The notes under the pieces were generated by a model that was not told the DNA's origin, did no database searches, and was given only the letters and a program-made list of their open reading frames with translations. DNA of 64,000 nt from NCBI RefSeq assembly GCF_003123685.1, contig NZ_QCYJ01000020.1:468347-532346 (forward strand), given 5' to 3'. Positions 43,535 to 51,724 of this stretch are shown one piece after another. Origin of the DNA: Nocardia aurea. GTDB lineage: Bacteria; Actinomycetota; Actinomycetes; Mycobacteriales; Mycobacteriaceae. Positions within the stretch are counted from its first letter, which is position 1. Each line of letters begins with the position of its first letter. The position numbers were made by a program, and so were the translations under genes.

Positions 43535-44170
43535 ATGCCTGTTGATAGACGCTTCTCTCGCATCCGCCGCACCACGCTTCGCGAAGGCTTCACCTTCGCC
43601 GTCGCCGCGGCAGGCATCGTGGCCGTCGCGGCCTCGTCTGCGGTCTCGGTGGCCGATGACAACGTCGCCACTCGCATTGCCATCGTCGCGGACGAGCAGC
43701 CCGCCGCCGCTGCCGCCGCCGCGCCCGCTCCGGCCGGACAGGTCATCGCCCAGGACGCCGCCGCGGTGGCCCCGGCCCCTATGCCCGTTCCCGCCCCCGC
43801 CGCGGAACCGGCGCCCGCGCCGATGCCCGCCCCCGCGCCGCCGGTCTACGAGAACAATCTCGACGGCTGGATCCGCCAGGCCCTCGACATCATGGCCGCC
43901 AACGGAATCCCCGGCACCTACGAGGGCATCCACCGCAACATCATGCGCGAGTCCACCGGCGACCCCCAGGCGATCAACCTGTGGGATTCCAACGCCGCCA
44001 TGGGCATCCCGTCCAAGGGCCTGCTCCAGGTGATCGACCCCACCTTCGCCACCTACCACGTCGAGGGCACCCCGTTCGACGTCTGGAACCCGGTCTCCAA
44101 CATCGTGGCCGCCTGCAACTACGCCGCGCACCGCTACGGCTCGATGGACAACGTCGACTCGGCGTACTGA
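43535..44170 (+). CDS. Secreted transglycosylase-like (SLT-domain) protein
   Basis: A 211-residue protein. A basic N terminus and hydrophobic core (about 17-40) form a signal peptide or anchor, residues 60-112 are an Ala/Pro-rich spacer that can cross the wall, and the last 95 residues are a lysozyme-like/SLT fold: HRNIMRESTGDPQAINLWDSNAAMGIPSKGLLQVIDPTF with a catalytic-type Glu at residue 139, GLLQV, and WNPVSNIVAACNYAAHRYGS. It should cleave glycan strands of peptidoglycan. GAAGGA precedes the ATG. Expression appears to be controlled by the long upstream region (CRP-like, PHO-box-like, structured leader). Confidence 0.85.
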   Translation: MPVDRRFSRIRRTTLREGFTFAVAAAGIVAVAASSAVSVADDNVATRIAIVADEQPAAAAAAAPAPAGQVIAQDAAAVAPAPMPVPAPAAEPAPAPMPAPAPPVYENNLDGWIRQALDIMAANGIPGTYEGIHRNIMRESTGDPQAINLWDSNAAMGIPSKGLLQVIDPTFATYHVEGTPFDVWNPVSNIVAACNYAAHRYGSMDNVDSAY

Positions 44171-44187
44171 GTCACACGCGTTCTCGG

Positions 44188-44232
44188 GTAGCCCCCGGCC
44201 CTCCGATCGAGAGATCGAGGGCCGGGGGCTAC
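44188..44232 (+). terminator. Long hairpin terminator
   Basis: GTAGCCCCCGGCCCTC...GAGGGCCGGGGGCTAC, a 20-bp stem with one bulge and a GAGA loop, 17 bases after the transglycosylase-like stop; no U-tract. Confidence 0.7.
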
Positions 44233-44241
44233 CGGCGTACG

Positions 44242-44571
44242 ATGCTCGACGTGGCCGATTACGCGCATACCGACGCGTCGGTCAGCCGCCGCGCCGAGAA
44301 GGCGCGCCGATTGGCCGCCTATCTCTGGGACCGCGACATCAGCGGCGCCGAACTCCTCGACCTGCCCGCGACCGTCCGGCGCAAAGTGGCGCGGGCGGCC
44401 GACACCAATCCGCCGAGTACCGACGAGACCTGGACGGTCGTCGCCCGACTGCTGGACGAGAAACAGGCGTGGTCGGTGCGTAACCCCGGTCACCCAGCCG
44501 GGGGCCGGGCACACGCCGAGGAGAAGATCCTGTGGGTGAAACCGCCGGTCAAGCCCTGGTCGACGGGTTAG
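44242..44571 (+). CDS. Conserved hypothetical protein
   Basis: A 109-residue soluble protein: MLDVADYAHTDASVSRRAEKARRLAAYLW, then ELLDLPATVRRKVARAADTNPPSTDETWTVVARLL and a C-terminal basic segment ending WVKPPVKPW. It reads as a helical domain with a possible nucleic-acid-binding or zinc-free HTH-like core (LPATVRRKVAR). I do not recognise a family. It starts 9 bases after the upstream hairpin and its stop abuts the convergent MarR gene. Confidence 0.55.
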   Translation: MLDVADYAHTDASVSRRAEKARRLAAYLWDRDISGAELLDLPATVRRKVARAADTNPPSTDETWTVVARLLDEKQAWSVRNPGHPAGGRAHAEEKILWVKPPVKPWSTG

Positions 44572-45045
44572 TCAGGGGCAGGGCACATCCAGCGGCGCCG
44601 ATCGCTCGGCCACCGGGACCACCCGGTCGGCGAGCGAGCGGATCGCCGCGGCTTCGTCGGCGCTCATCGGTTCGATGAACAGCGACCGCACCAGTTCGAC
44701 ATGATTCGGCGCCGCCTGTTCGATGGCGGCGCGCCCCTGCGGTGTGAGCCGGACCAGGATGCCCCTGGCATCGTCGGCGGCAGGCGTGCGGTCGACGAGT
44801 CCGCGAGATGCCATGCGCGCCAGGTGTTTCGACAACCTGCTCTTCTCCCAGCACACCTCGGCGGCCAATTCCTTGGCACGCAGGCTGTCGTCGGGTGCGG
44901 CCGAGAGCGCGACCAGCAATTCGTAGTCGGCGGCGGACAGTCCGTCGCGCGCGAGGCCGGCCGCGATGGCCGCGTCCATCCGCTGCCGCAGGCGCACATA
45001 GGCCTGCCAGGTCCGCTGCTCGTCATCGCTCAACCACTGCACCAC
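44572..45045 (-). CDS. MarR-family transcriptional regulator
   Basis: A 157-residue MarR protein. The winged helix spans about residues 35-100: LSAADYELLVALSAAPDDSLRAKELAAEVCWEKSRLSKHLARMASRGLV, then RTPAADDARGILVRLTPQG (wing). The N- and C-terminal helices give the dimer interface. It is divergent from the pirin gene, a common pair, and probably represses it. The GTG start lies 7 nt after TAGGAT. Confidence 0.88.
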   Translation of the reverse strand: MVQWLSDDEQRTWQAYVRLRQRMDAAIAAGLARDGLSAADYELLVALSAAPDDSLRAKELAAEVCWEKSRLSKHLARMASRGLVDRTPAADDARGILVRLTPQGRAAIEQAAPNHVELVRSLFIEPMSADEAAAIRSLADRVVPVAERSAPLDVPCP

Positions 45046-45052
45046 GGGAATT

Positions 45053-45058
45053 ATCCTA
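45053..45058 (-). promoter_or_regulatory. -10 element TAGGAT, predicted leaderless promoter of the MarR gene
   Basis: On the minus strand TAGGAT, 7 nt, then GTG at 45045. The divergent pirin promoter probably uses the adjacent TTGACA (45071-45076). Confidence 0.5.
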
Positions 45059-45128
45059 GCCCTGCGATAGTTGACATGGACACCAACAGCCGCAAGAGCC
45101 TCGCCTCGACAATCTCCGGAGGTGCGTT

Positions 45129-46106
45129 ATGCCCGCCATCACCGTCGACGACATCATGATCCTGCCCCGCCTGCCCAGGCCGGACCGGACCGCGCAGGAA
45201 CGTCCGGTCGACAAGATCGTCACCGCGCACAAGCAGTTGGAGGGTGCGGGATTCGAGGTGCGCAGGCCGTTCCCGAGTCTGGATCTGCGTTCGGCGGATC
45301 CGTTCATCCTGCTCGATCAGATGGGTCCGGTGGCCTACGAGCCGCACCAGGCCAAGGGCGCGCCGTGGCATCCGCATCGCGGCTTCGAGACCGTCACCTA
45401 CATGCTCGACGGCGCCATGGTCCACCACGACTCGCACGGCGGTGGCGGCACCATCAGCGAGGGTGACACCCAGTGGATGACCGCCGGGTCGGGCATCCTG
45501 CACGACGAGGTGCCGCCGGAGGAACTGGTCACGACCGGCGGCTGGTTCCACGGCATCCAGCTCTGGGTGAATCTGCCCCGCGCGCTCAAGATGGCGCCGC
45601 CGCGCTACCAGGATCTGGACGCTTCGAAACTGACCCTGGTCAGTTCACACGACGGGGGCGCGCTGGTACGCGTCATCGCGGGTGAGATCGGCGGATTCAG
45701 CGGCCCCGGTTCGACTTACACGCCCATCGCCTACGCGCACGCGTCGATCAGTCCCGGCGGACAGCTGGAAATGCCATGGCCGCAACACTTTACAGCAATG
45801 GCATACGTTTTATCCGGTAGCGGAACGGTGGGTTCACAGCGCCATCCCGTCACCGAAGGCCAGCTCACCGTGTTCGGGCCCGGGTCCGGAATCACCGTCA
45901 CAGCTGATTTCGAGCAACACAATGTGACCGGCGATCTCGAAGTCCTGCTGCTCGGCGGACAACCCATTCGCGAGCCGGTCATCCAGTACGGGCCGTTCGT
46001 GATGAATACCAAGGCCGAGATCATCCAGGCCATGGAGGACTACCAGGCGGGGCGTATGGGCAACATTCCAGCGGAGCATGTTCGCGGTACCGTGATCGGC
46101 GAATAG
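45129..46106 (+). CDS. Pirin-family protein
   Basis: A 325-residue bicupin of the pirin family. The N-terminal cupin holds the metal site PWHPHRGFETVTYML and HHDSHGGGG; the segment TAGSGILHDEVPP is the pirin C-motif; the second cupin (about 190-290) ends TAMAYVLSGSGTVG. Pirins are Fe(II)-binding redox sensors or quercetinases. GGAGGT precedes the ATG. It is divergent from a MarR gene and likely controlled by it. Confidence 0.92.
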   Translation: MPAITVDDIMILPRLPRPDRTAQERPVDKIVTAHKQLEGAGFEVRRPFPSLDLRSADPFILLDQMGPVAYEPHQAKGAPWHPHRGFETVTYMLDGAMVHHDSHGGGGTISEGDTQWMTAGSGILHDEVPPEELVTTGGWFHGIQLWVNLPRALKMAPPRYQDLDASKLTLVSSHDGGALVRVIAGEIGGFSGPGSTYTPIAYAHASISPGGQLEMPWPQHFTAMAYVLSGSGTVGSQRHPVTEGQLTVFGPGSGITVTADFEQHNVTGDLEVLLLGGQPIREPVIQYGPFVMNTKAEIIQAMEDYQAGRMGNIPAEHVRGTVIGE

Positions 46107-46239
46107 CGGGGGTTTCGCGGTATCCCCTAATGCCCTAATTCATAGCCCGCGCGGTTGACAACTGACCTGAGCGTCACGAAGGTGGATGCGGCGTCGCCCC
46201 CTCGGCGCAACATCCACCGCACCAGACACTGAGGAATAC

Positions 46240-46533
46240 ATGAACGTTCGCCGGCTCACCGTCAGCGCCGCCGCCGCGGGCCTGACCCTCCTGGCGGCCC
46301 CGGCCGCCATCGCCGCACCCACCGGTTCGGCAGGGACGGGTTCGTCCGCCATCGATACCGGCTCGGCCGCAACCGGTTCGGCCGGTCTGTCGCAGACCGG
46401 TTCCACCGGAGGCGCCTTCAACAACTGCGAGGACGCCAAGGCCGCCGGTCGCGCCCCCCTGTTCCGCGGGGAACCGGGCTACGGACCGCACCTGGATCCC
46501 GATGGTGACGGATTCGCCTGCCCGACGGTCTGA
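46240..46533 (+). CDS. Secreted excalibur calcium-binding domain protein
   Basis: A 97-residue exported protein: signal peptide (MNVRRLTVSAAAAGLTLLAAPAAIAA), a TGS-rich spacer (residues 27-60) and an excalibur domain at the end, FNNCEDAKAAGRAPLFRGEPGY then LDPDGDGFACP, with the DPDGDG calcium loop and two cysteines. Excalibur domains bind Ca2+ at the cell surface. GAGGAA precedes the ATG. A strong intrinsic terminator follows. Confidence 0.85.
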   Translation: MNVRRLTVSAAAAGLTLLAAPAAIAAPTGSAGTGSSAIDTGSAATGSAGLSQTGSTGGAFNNCEDAKAAGRAPLFRGEPGYGPHLDPDGDGFACPTV

Positions 46534-46550
46534 CCACCGCAGAAGACACA

Positions 46551-46590
46551 ACACCCGGTGTGGCCCTCCTGGCCACACCGGGTGTTTTTT
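46551..46590 (+). terminator. Intrinsic terminator with U-tract
   Basis: ACACCCGGTGTGGCC / GGCCACACCGGGTGT (15-bp perfect stem, 5-nt loop) followed by TTTTT; the clearest rho-independent terminator in the window, at the end of the excalibur gene. Confidence 0.9.
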
Positions 46591-46630
46591 CGTATGCCTC
46601 GGGTCGACCGACCCGATCGACCGTCTCGGG

Positions 46631-46852
46631 TCAGCGGAAGATCTTGAGCAGCACCAGGCCGACGGCGACGGCACCCGCGCCGATCAGGCTGTACTTCACC
46701 TTCGGCTCGTTCAGCTTCGCCAGCACCATGTGTTTGGTGTCGCCCGCGATCCGCTGCGGGTCGGCGCGCACCGCGAGTTCGTCGAGGGTGCTCGCGAGCC
46801 GGGTGCGGGCCTCCTCGATATCGCGCTCGATCCGGTCGGTATCCCTAGCCAC
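46631..46852 (-). CDS. DUF3618 small membrane protein (Rv2520c-like)
   Basis: A 73-residue protein: MARDTDRIERDIEEARTRLASTLDELAVRADP (DUF3618 amphipathic helix), KHMVLAKLNEPKVK, and one C-terminal transmembrane helix (SLIGAGAVAVGLVLLKIF). It matches Mtb Rv2520c in length and layout and sits between the same neighbours. AGGAGGA precedes the GTG. Role unknown. Confidence 0.85.
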   Translation of the reverse strand: MARDTDRIERDIEEARTRLASTLDELAVRADPQRIAGDTKHMVLAKLNEPKVKYSLIGAGAVAVGLVLLKIFR

Positions 46853-46976
46853 GTCAATGTCCTCCTGTCGAATTCGGCGCCACCGGGCGCGGACCAGGCG
46901 CGAAGTGCAGGCCGTCCGCGAGTCACCAGGGCTCGCGGACGAGTGTATCCGCACGCCCGGTGTCGGTATGTTCGGT

Positions 46977-46982
46977 TACCGT
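46977..46982 (+). promoter_or_regulatory. -10 element TACCGT, predicted leaderless promoter of bcp
   Basis: TACCGT, 7 nt, then the GTG at 46990. Confidence 0.4.
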
Positions 46983-46989
46983 GCAGGGC

Positions 46990-47463
46990 GTGACCGACAA
47001 CCAACGACTCTCCGCGGGCGATACCGCCCCCGCGTTCACGCTGGCCGACGCCGACGGCAAAGAGGTCTCGCTCGCCGACTACCGCGGCCGCAAGGTGATC
47101 GTGTACTTCTATCCCGCCGCGAGCACGCCCGGCTGCACCAAACAGGCCTGCGATTTCCGCGACAGTCTCGCCGACCTCGACGGCGCGGGCATCGACGTCG
47201 TCGGAATCTCCCCCGACAAGCCCGCCAAACTGGCCAAGTTCCGCGACGCCGAACAGCTCACCTTCCCGTTGCTGTCGGATCCGGACAAGAGCGTGCTCAC
47301 CGCGTGGGGCGCGTTCGGCGAGAAGACCATGTACGGCAAGAAGGTCACCGGGGTCATCCGGTCCACCTTCCTGGTCGACGAGCAGGGCAAGATCGAGGTC
47401 GCCCAGTACAACGTGCGCGCCACCGGCCACGTCGCCAAACTGCGCCGCGACCTGTCGGTCTGA
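46990..47463 (+). CDS. bcp: Thioredoxin-dependent peroxiredoxin (BCP/PrxQ family)
   Basis: A 157-residue peroxiredoxin. The active site is YFYPAASTPGCTKQACDFRD, with the peroxidatic Cys and a second Cys five residues on (C-x4-C, PrxQ alpha subfamily), and the RSTFLVDEQGKI strand. It reduces hydroperoxides with thioredoxin. Equivalent to Mtb Bcp (Rv2521), with the same DUF3618 neighbour. Confidence 0.93.
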   Translation: MTDNQRLSAGDTAPAFTLADADGKEVSLADYRGRKVIVYFYPAASTPGCTKQACDFRDSLADLDGAGIDVVGISPDKPAKLAKFRDAEQLTFPLLSDPDKSVLTAWGAFGEKTMYGKKVTGVIRSTFLVDEQGKIEVAQYNVRATGHVAKLRRDLSV

Positions 47464-47470
47464 TCCCGCG

Positions 47471-48193
47471 CTAGAGCCCTCGGACGAAACTCTCGTACCC
47501 GTCGAGCAGGCGGGCCAGACCGAATTCGAAATCGGCTCTGTTCCAGTCGATGTCGTCGTCGAGACTGTCCGAGGACAGTGCCGCGACCACGTTGGGGTAA
47601 CGCCGCGGATCGATCAGCCGCTGCATTACCTCGGCGTAGTCGTCCTCGCCGCCGGTATCGACCGTCAGGCCGCGTGCCAGGCGCATCCGGCCCATCACGA
47701 AGAACGACAGATTCATCACCAGCTGCATCCGGACCGGGACCGGTATCTCGGTGGTCGCCAGCGCGCGCAGACCGGTCTCGAGCCACTGCATGTTGTTCGG
47801 TCCCATGGGCGGGCCGATGAGCGGGATGTCGAGCCACCACGGATGCCGCTCGATCGCGGCGTATTCCGCCATCGCCCATTGCCACAGCGCCTCGCGCCAC
47901 GGCGTGTCGGAGGCGATCGTCGGCGGTGTGCCGACCACCCGGTCCAGTAGCAGGTCCACCAGCGTCTGCTTGCTGTCCACGTAGCGGTACAGCGACATCG
48001 CCGTGAAGCCGAGTTGCGTGGCGACCCGGTTCATCGACAGCGCCTGATAGCCCTCGGCGTCGGCCACCTCGATCGCCGCGTCGAGGATCTGATCGAGGGT
48101 CAGGCCGCGCTTGGGCCCGCGCCCGCCGGGCACGTCCAGCCCCCACAACAGCGCGATGGCTTTCGGGATCGCCGCTTCCTCGGACGTCGCCAT
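47471..48193 (-). CDS. TetR-family regulator of the divergent ABC exporter
   Basis: A 240-residue TetR protein with HTH LTLDQILDAAIEVADAEGYQALSMNRVATQLGFTAMSLYRYVDSK (TetR_C-type, PF02909-like C domain rich in Trp/Pro). The ATG at 48193 is supported by GAGAGGAG. It faces a DrrAB-like exporter; two AT-rich perfect dyads in between are its probable operators, so an inducible multidrug resistance module is likely. Confidence 0.85.
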   Translation of the reverse strand: MATSEEAAIPKAIALLWGLDVPGGRGPKRGLTLDQILDAAIEVADAEGYQALSMNRVATQLGFTAMSLYRYVDSKQTLVDLLLDRVVGTPPTIASDTPWREALWQWAMAEYAAIERHPWWLDIPLIGPPMGPNNMQWLETGLRALATTEIPVPVRMQLVMNLSFFVMGRMRLARGLTVDTGGEDDYAEVMQRLIDPRRYPNVVAALSSDSLDDDIDWNRADFEFGLARLLDGYESFVRGL

Positions 48194-48313
48194 CGACTTC
48201 CAGCTCCTCTCCGCCGTGCGGGGCTCTCGGCGCCGCACGGGTCCGGCGCCGATCCCCATTCTTGCCCGTACCGCCGACCCTTCTCGTTCCGGTCCACCAC
48301 TTGCACCCTCTAA

Positions 48314-48348
48314 CTGTTTACTCTATAAACAGAGTTTATTACATAAAC
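48314..48348. promoter_or_regulatory. Two perfect AT-rich dyads, probable TetR operators
   Basis: CTGTTTA-N5-TAAACAG (48314-48332) and GTTTAT-TAC-ATAAAC (48334-48348), side by side between the TetR gene and the ABC ATPase gene. TAAACAG recurs at 48344-48350. AT-rich sequence like this is exceptional in the window. Confidence 0.65.
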
Positions 48349-48366
48349 AGTTATCGAGGAGAGTTC

Positions 48367-49326
48367 ATGACATCCCGATCCCGGCCCGCGCTCACCACGC
48401 GGGCCCTCACCAAGACCTTCGGCGAGCACACGGTGCTGGCGGGAATCGACCTTTCCGTCCCCGCGGGAACCGTGTTCGCGCTACTCGGCCCCAACGGCGC
48501 GGGAAAGACCACGCTGATCCGCATCCTGTCCACACTCAGCAAGCCCGACAGCGGTGACGTGCGCATCCTCGGCCACGACGTGATCCACGAACCCGCCGCC
48601 GTGCGTCGCAGAATCGGCGTCACCGGGCAGTACTCGGCGGTCGACAACGTGCTGACCGGCGCCGAGAACCTCAGGCTCACCGGCAGACTGCTCCATCTGG
48701 AGCGCGCGCGGATCGCCGAACGCACCGCCGAACTGCTGACCAGATTCGACCTCACCGATGCCGCCGACCGACGCGCCGAAACCTATTCCGGCGGTATGCG
48801 CCGCCGCCTCGATCTGGCGATGAGTCTGATGGGCGGACCCGACCTGATCTTCCTGGACGAACCGACCACCGGCCTCGACCCGCGCAGCCGCCGCGAACTG
48901 TGGCAGGTCATCCAACGTCTCACCGCCGACGGCGTCACCGTGTTCCTCACCACCCAATACCTCGAGGAAGCAGATCAACTGGCCGATCGTGTCGCGGTGC
49001 TCGACCACGGCGTGGTCGTCGCCGAAGGCACACCGGAGGAACTCAAACAGCGCGCCCCCGGTGGGCATATCCAGCTGCGATTCGGCGATGTGGGGCAACT
49101 CGATGCCGGTATCCGCGCCGTCGGGGAGCGAGCGGGCGCCGCCGATCACGATCAGCTCACCCTGCAGGTGCCCTCCGACGGCAACGCCGGCGACGTGAAA
49201 CGCCTTCTCGACCGTTTCGAGGAACTCGACATCACCGTCGAACGGCTCACCGTCCACCTTCCCGACCTCGACGATGTCTTCTTCGCGTTGACCGGTCACC
49301 CCACCCATCCCGCACCGGTCGCCTGA
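48367..49326 (+). CDS. ABC exporter ATP-binding protein (DrrA-like)
   Basis: A 319-residue ATPase of the daunorubicin-resistance family: Walker A GPNGAGKTT, the VTGQYSAVDNVLTGAENL segment, signature YSGGMRRRLD, Walker B LIFLDEPTTGLDP, H-loop replaced by Gln in TTQYLEEADQL as usual in DrrA. The C-terminal domain (DUF4162) includes PDLDDVFFALTG. GAGGAGAG precedes the ATG. First gene of a pair with a DrrB-like permease. Confidence 0.9.
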   Translation: MTSRSRPALTTRALTKTFGEHTVLAGIDLSVPAGTVFALLGPNGAGKTTLIRILSTLSKPDSGDVRILGHDVIHEPAAVRRRIGVTGQYSAVDNVLTGAENLRLTGRLLHLERARIAERTAELLTRFDLTDAADRRAETYSGGMRRRLDLAMSLMGGPDLIFLDEPTTGLDPRSRRELWQVIQRLTADGVTVFLTTQYLEEADQLADRVAVLDHGVVVAEGTPEELKQRAPGGHIQLRFGDVGQLDAGIRAVGERAGAADHDQLTLQVPSDGNAGDVKRLLDRFEELDITVERLTVHLPDLDDVFFALTGHPTHPAPVA

Positions 49327-49352
49327 CCGCGCCCACCGAACGAGACGACACT

Positions 49353-50141
49353 ATGACCACACTGTCCCCCGCCCAGCGCACCCTGCGGGCCGCCAAGGAT
49401 TCGGGCACCATGCTCGACCGCAATCTGCGCCACACCCTGCGCAGTCCCGACACCATGATCATGACCATCGCGCTTCCGGTCCTGATCCTGCTGATGTTCG
49501 TCTACGTCTTCGGCGGCGCGATGGATGTCGGCCCCGGGCCGTACATCGACTACGTGGTGCCGGGAATCATCCTGCTGTGCGCGGGGTTCGGCGCGGGTAC
49601 CACCGCGGCGAGTATTTCCACCGATGTGAAGGACGGCATCATCGACCGGTTCCGAACGATGGATATCGCGCGTTCGGCGGTACTCACCGGGCACGTCGCC
49701 GAAAGCCTTATCCGCAATCTGATCACCACCAGCCTGGTGATGGTGGTCGCGGTGGCGCTCGGCTTCCGTCCGACTTCCGATCCGCTGCGCTGGGCGGGCG
49801 CGCTCGGCGTGATCGCGATGTTCGTGCTCGCGCTGTCCTGGGTCGCGGCCGCGCTCGGTCTGCTGGCGAAGAATCCGGAGGCGGCCAACGGCTTCTCCTT
49901 CGCGTTCACCTTCATTCCCTACGTGAGCAGCGCGTTCGTGCCACCGGAATCCATGCCGACCTGGCTGCACCGGTTCGCCGAGAACCAGCCGGTGACACCG
50001 GTGATCGAAACGGTGCGCGGACTGCTGATGGGCACGCCGATCGGTGACAGCGCGCTGCTCGCGGTCGCGTGGTGCGCGGGGATCGCGTTGGTGGGCTACC
50101 TCGCCGCCGGAGCGCTGTTCACACGACGCACCACCGACTGA
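49353..50141 (+). CDS. ABC-2 exporter permease (DrrB-like)
   Basis: A 262-residue permease with six helices. LPVLILLMFVYVFGG, IDRFRTMDIARSAVLTGHV and the late AFVPPESMPTWLHRFAENQPVTPVIETVRGLLMG are characteristic of DrrB and other ABC-2 drug exporters. It lies 26 bases behind the ATPase; transcription ends at a strong hairpin. Confidence 0.9.
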   Translation: MTTLSPAQRTLRAAKDSGTMLDRNLRHTLRSPDTMIMTIALPVLILLMFVYVFGGAMDVGPGPYIDYVVPGIILLCAGFGAGTTAASISTDVKDGIIDRFRTMDIARSAVLTGHVAESLIRNLITTSLVMVVAVALGFRPTSDPLRWAGALGVIAMFVLALSWVAAALGLLAKNPEAANGFSFAFTFIPYVSSAFVPPESMPTWLHRFAENQPVTPVIETVRGLLMGTPIGDSALLAVAWCAGIALVGYLAAGALFTRRTTD

Positions 50142-50155
50142 CGCCACGCGCACGA

Positions 50156-50188
50156 GAAAGGTCCGGCACCGAGGGGGCCGGACCTTTC
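50156..50188. terminator. Hairpin terminator between convergent genes
   Basis: GAAAGGTCCGGC / GCCGGACCTTTC, a 12-bp perfect stem with a 9-nt loop, serving the DrrAB-like operon and the convergent gene at 50200. Confidence 0.75.
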
Positions 50189-50199
50189 AACGTTCGCGC

Positions 50200-51489
50200 T
50201 CAGGCAGCCGTGAATTGCTGGGTGGCCCAGGTCATCAACTGGCGGAAGTGGTTGTCCCACCACTGCTGGGATTCCACGGTGAACGCGGCCGGGGGCGGCG
50301 CTTCGCCCGGGAAGAGCATGAAATCGTTGGGCGCCGCGAATTCGGTCGAAGCCTCGGGCACGCCGCTTCCGGGCGCCGTGGGCGCGACGGCGGTGTCCGG
50401 CTCGTGCTCCGATTCCGCCGGATCCAGTGGCAGCGTGTACGTCCCCGGCCATTCGGGCATCACCTTCGACCGCGACGATCCGGTGTCGGTGGTGTTGTAC
50501 ACCCTGGGTTCGCCCACCCGCGATGCCGTTCCCGCGGCGGGCGTGCGGCCCGCGTCGGATCCGGGATGCACCGGCGACACCGGTGCATCGGGAGAATCCT
50601 CGCCGTTGAGCGAACCGGTGGTCGGCCCGTGCGAATCGACGACGGCACTCATATCGGCGGCCACCGGCGATGCCGTCTCCGACAGCGCGTTGACGGCGTA
50701 GATCCCGCCGGCGGTCACCCCGCCGACCAGCACGCTGGCCGCCGCGAACAGCGCGGCGGTTCCGCGCCCGTAGCGGCCCTGCTCCACGGCCGCGGCGACA
50801 CCTTCGGTATCGGCGGCCATGACGGTCAGCGCGGCGCCCACAGCGGGCGCGGACGAGGCGAAGGTACACGGCAGCACCGGCGCTCCGAACCGCTCCAGGG
50901 CGGCGCGCACCGGAACGACCTCCGCACCCGAGCCGATCAACACGACCGCGTCGGGGCGAACACCGGCCGCCTCCAATTGATCCCATGCGGCGGTCACCGC
51001 GGCGCCGAGGGATTCGCGGGTGGCCCCGCCCGCCTGACTGGTCGCGGCGAGCACCCGGCTGCGGGCCCGATCGACCAGGGTGAACGACTGATGTCCCGGA
51101 ACCACCTCGCAGATGAGTAGGTGATCGAATTCCTTGAGCCACGTCATCATCGCGGCGACGCTCAGGTGCGCCGATTTCGTCGACACCAGCGAGGTGGACT
51201 GCCAGGGACCGGTCGCCAGCCTGGTGACGATGGCACGGCGCTCGGCGGGATCGCGGTAGACCACCGCGGTGCCACCGATCTCCTGATCCGGACCGATCTC
51301 GGCGGCGACCTCGTCCATCGCGGCCTCGACGGCGGCCGCCACGTCCGCCTTGGTGTCACCGAATGTCCGCTCCACCCGGTGCGCCAGCACCCGCTCGGGC
51401 AGCCGGTCGTCGGAATCGGCGAGCGCTACCGCGTGCACGGCGCCGCGTTCGGTGGAGACGCCGAGTGTAACCACAGATCGAGCTACCAC
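50200..51489 (-). CDS. Membrane-anchored protein with actin/Hsp70-like N-terminal domain (DUF7159-like)
   Basis: A 429-residue protein. Residues 1-230 look like an actin/Hsp70-type ATPase-like fold, beginning VVTLGVSTERGAVHAVAL and later AVVLIGSGAEVVPVRAALERFG; a single transmembrane helix (about 245-268, ALFAAASVLVGGVTAGGIYAV) follows, then a long Pro/Ser/Thr/Glu-rich exported tail (about 275-400) and a conserved Trp-rich end (QQWWDNHFRQLMTWATQ). Similar two-part proteins occur in Mycobacterium and Nocardia without known function. The GTG at 51489 has GGGAAGG at ideal spacing; an earlier ATG would add an Arg-rich, unconserved stretch. It is flanked by TetR genes and the fas cluster. Confidence 0.65.
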   Translation of the reverse strand: MVARSVVTLGVSTERGAVHAVALADSDDRLPERVLAHRVERTFGDTKADVAAAVEAAMDEVAAEIGPDQEIGGTAVVYRDPAERRAIVTRLATGPWQSTSLVSTKSAHLSVAAMMTWLKEFDHLLICEVVPGHQSFTLVDRARSRVLAATSQAGGATRESLGAAVTAAWDQLEAAGVRPDAVVLIGSGAEVVPVRAALERFGAPVLPCTFASSAPAVGAALTVMAADTEGVAAAVEQGRYGRGTAALFAAASVLVGGVTAGGIYAVNALSETASPVAADMSAVVDSHGPTTGSLNGEDSPDAPVSPVHPGSDAGRTPAAGTASRVGEPRVYNTTDTGSSRSKVMPEWPGTYTLPLDPAESEHEPDTAVAPTAPGSGVPEASTEFAAPNDFMLFPGEAPPPAAFTVESQQWWDNHFRQLMTWATQQFTAA

Positions 51490-51712
51490 AGATATGCCTT
51501 CCCGGTGCGACTCACGGACCCGCCGTCCGCTTCTTCTGGCTGTCGTCTTCGTTCTCGCTGTCGTCTTCTGCCATCTCCCGAGCATTCGATGCGTTCGAAT
51601 CCACGCACGCTCGTTATATGTTCGGAACCACATCGGTTCCGGATGGGTCATGAAATGTGACAGAACCGAACACGCGAATCCACTGCGCGTGTCGCGTACC
51701 CGTCGGTACCGC

Positions 51713-51718
51713 TAGCCT
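51713..51718 (+). promoter_or_regulatory. -10 element TAGCCT, predicted leaderless promoter
   Basis: TAGCCT, 6 nt, then the GTG at 51725. Confidence 0.45.
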
Positions 51719-51724
51719 GAGTAG

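Noticed and set aside
48367..50141. DrrAB-like pair as part of a biosynthetic gene cluster
   Set aside because: No polyketide, NRPS or tailoring genes lie beside it; fas belongs to primary metabolism.
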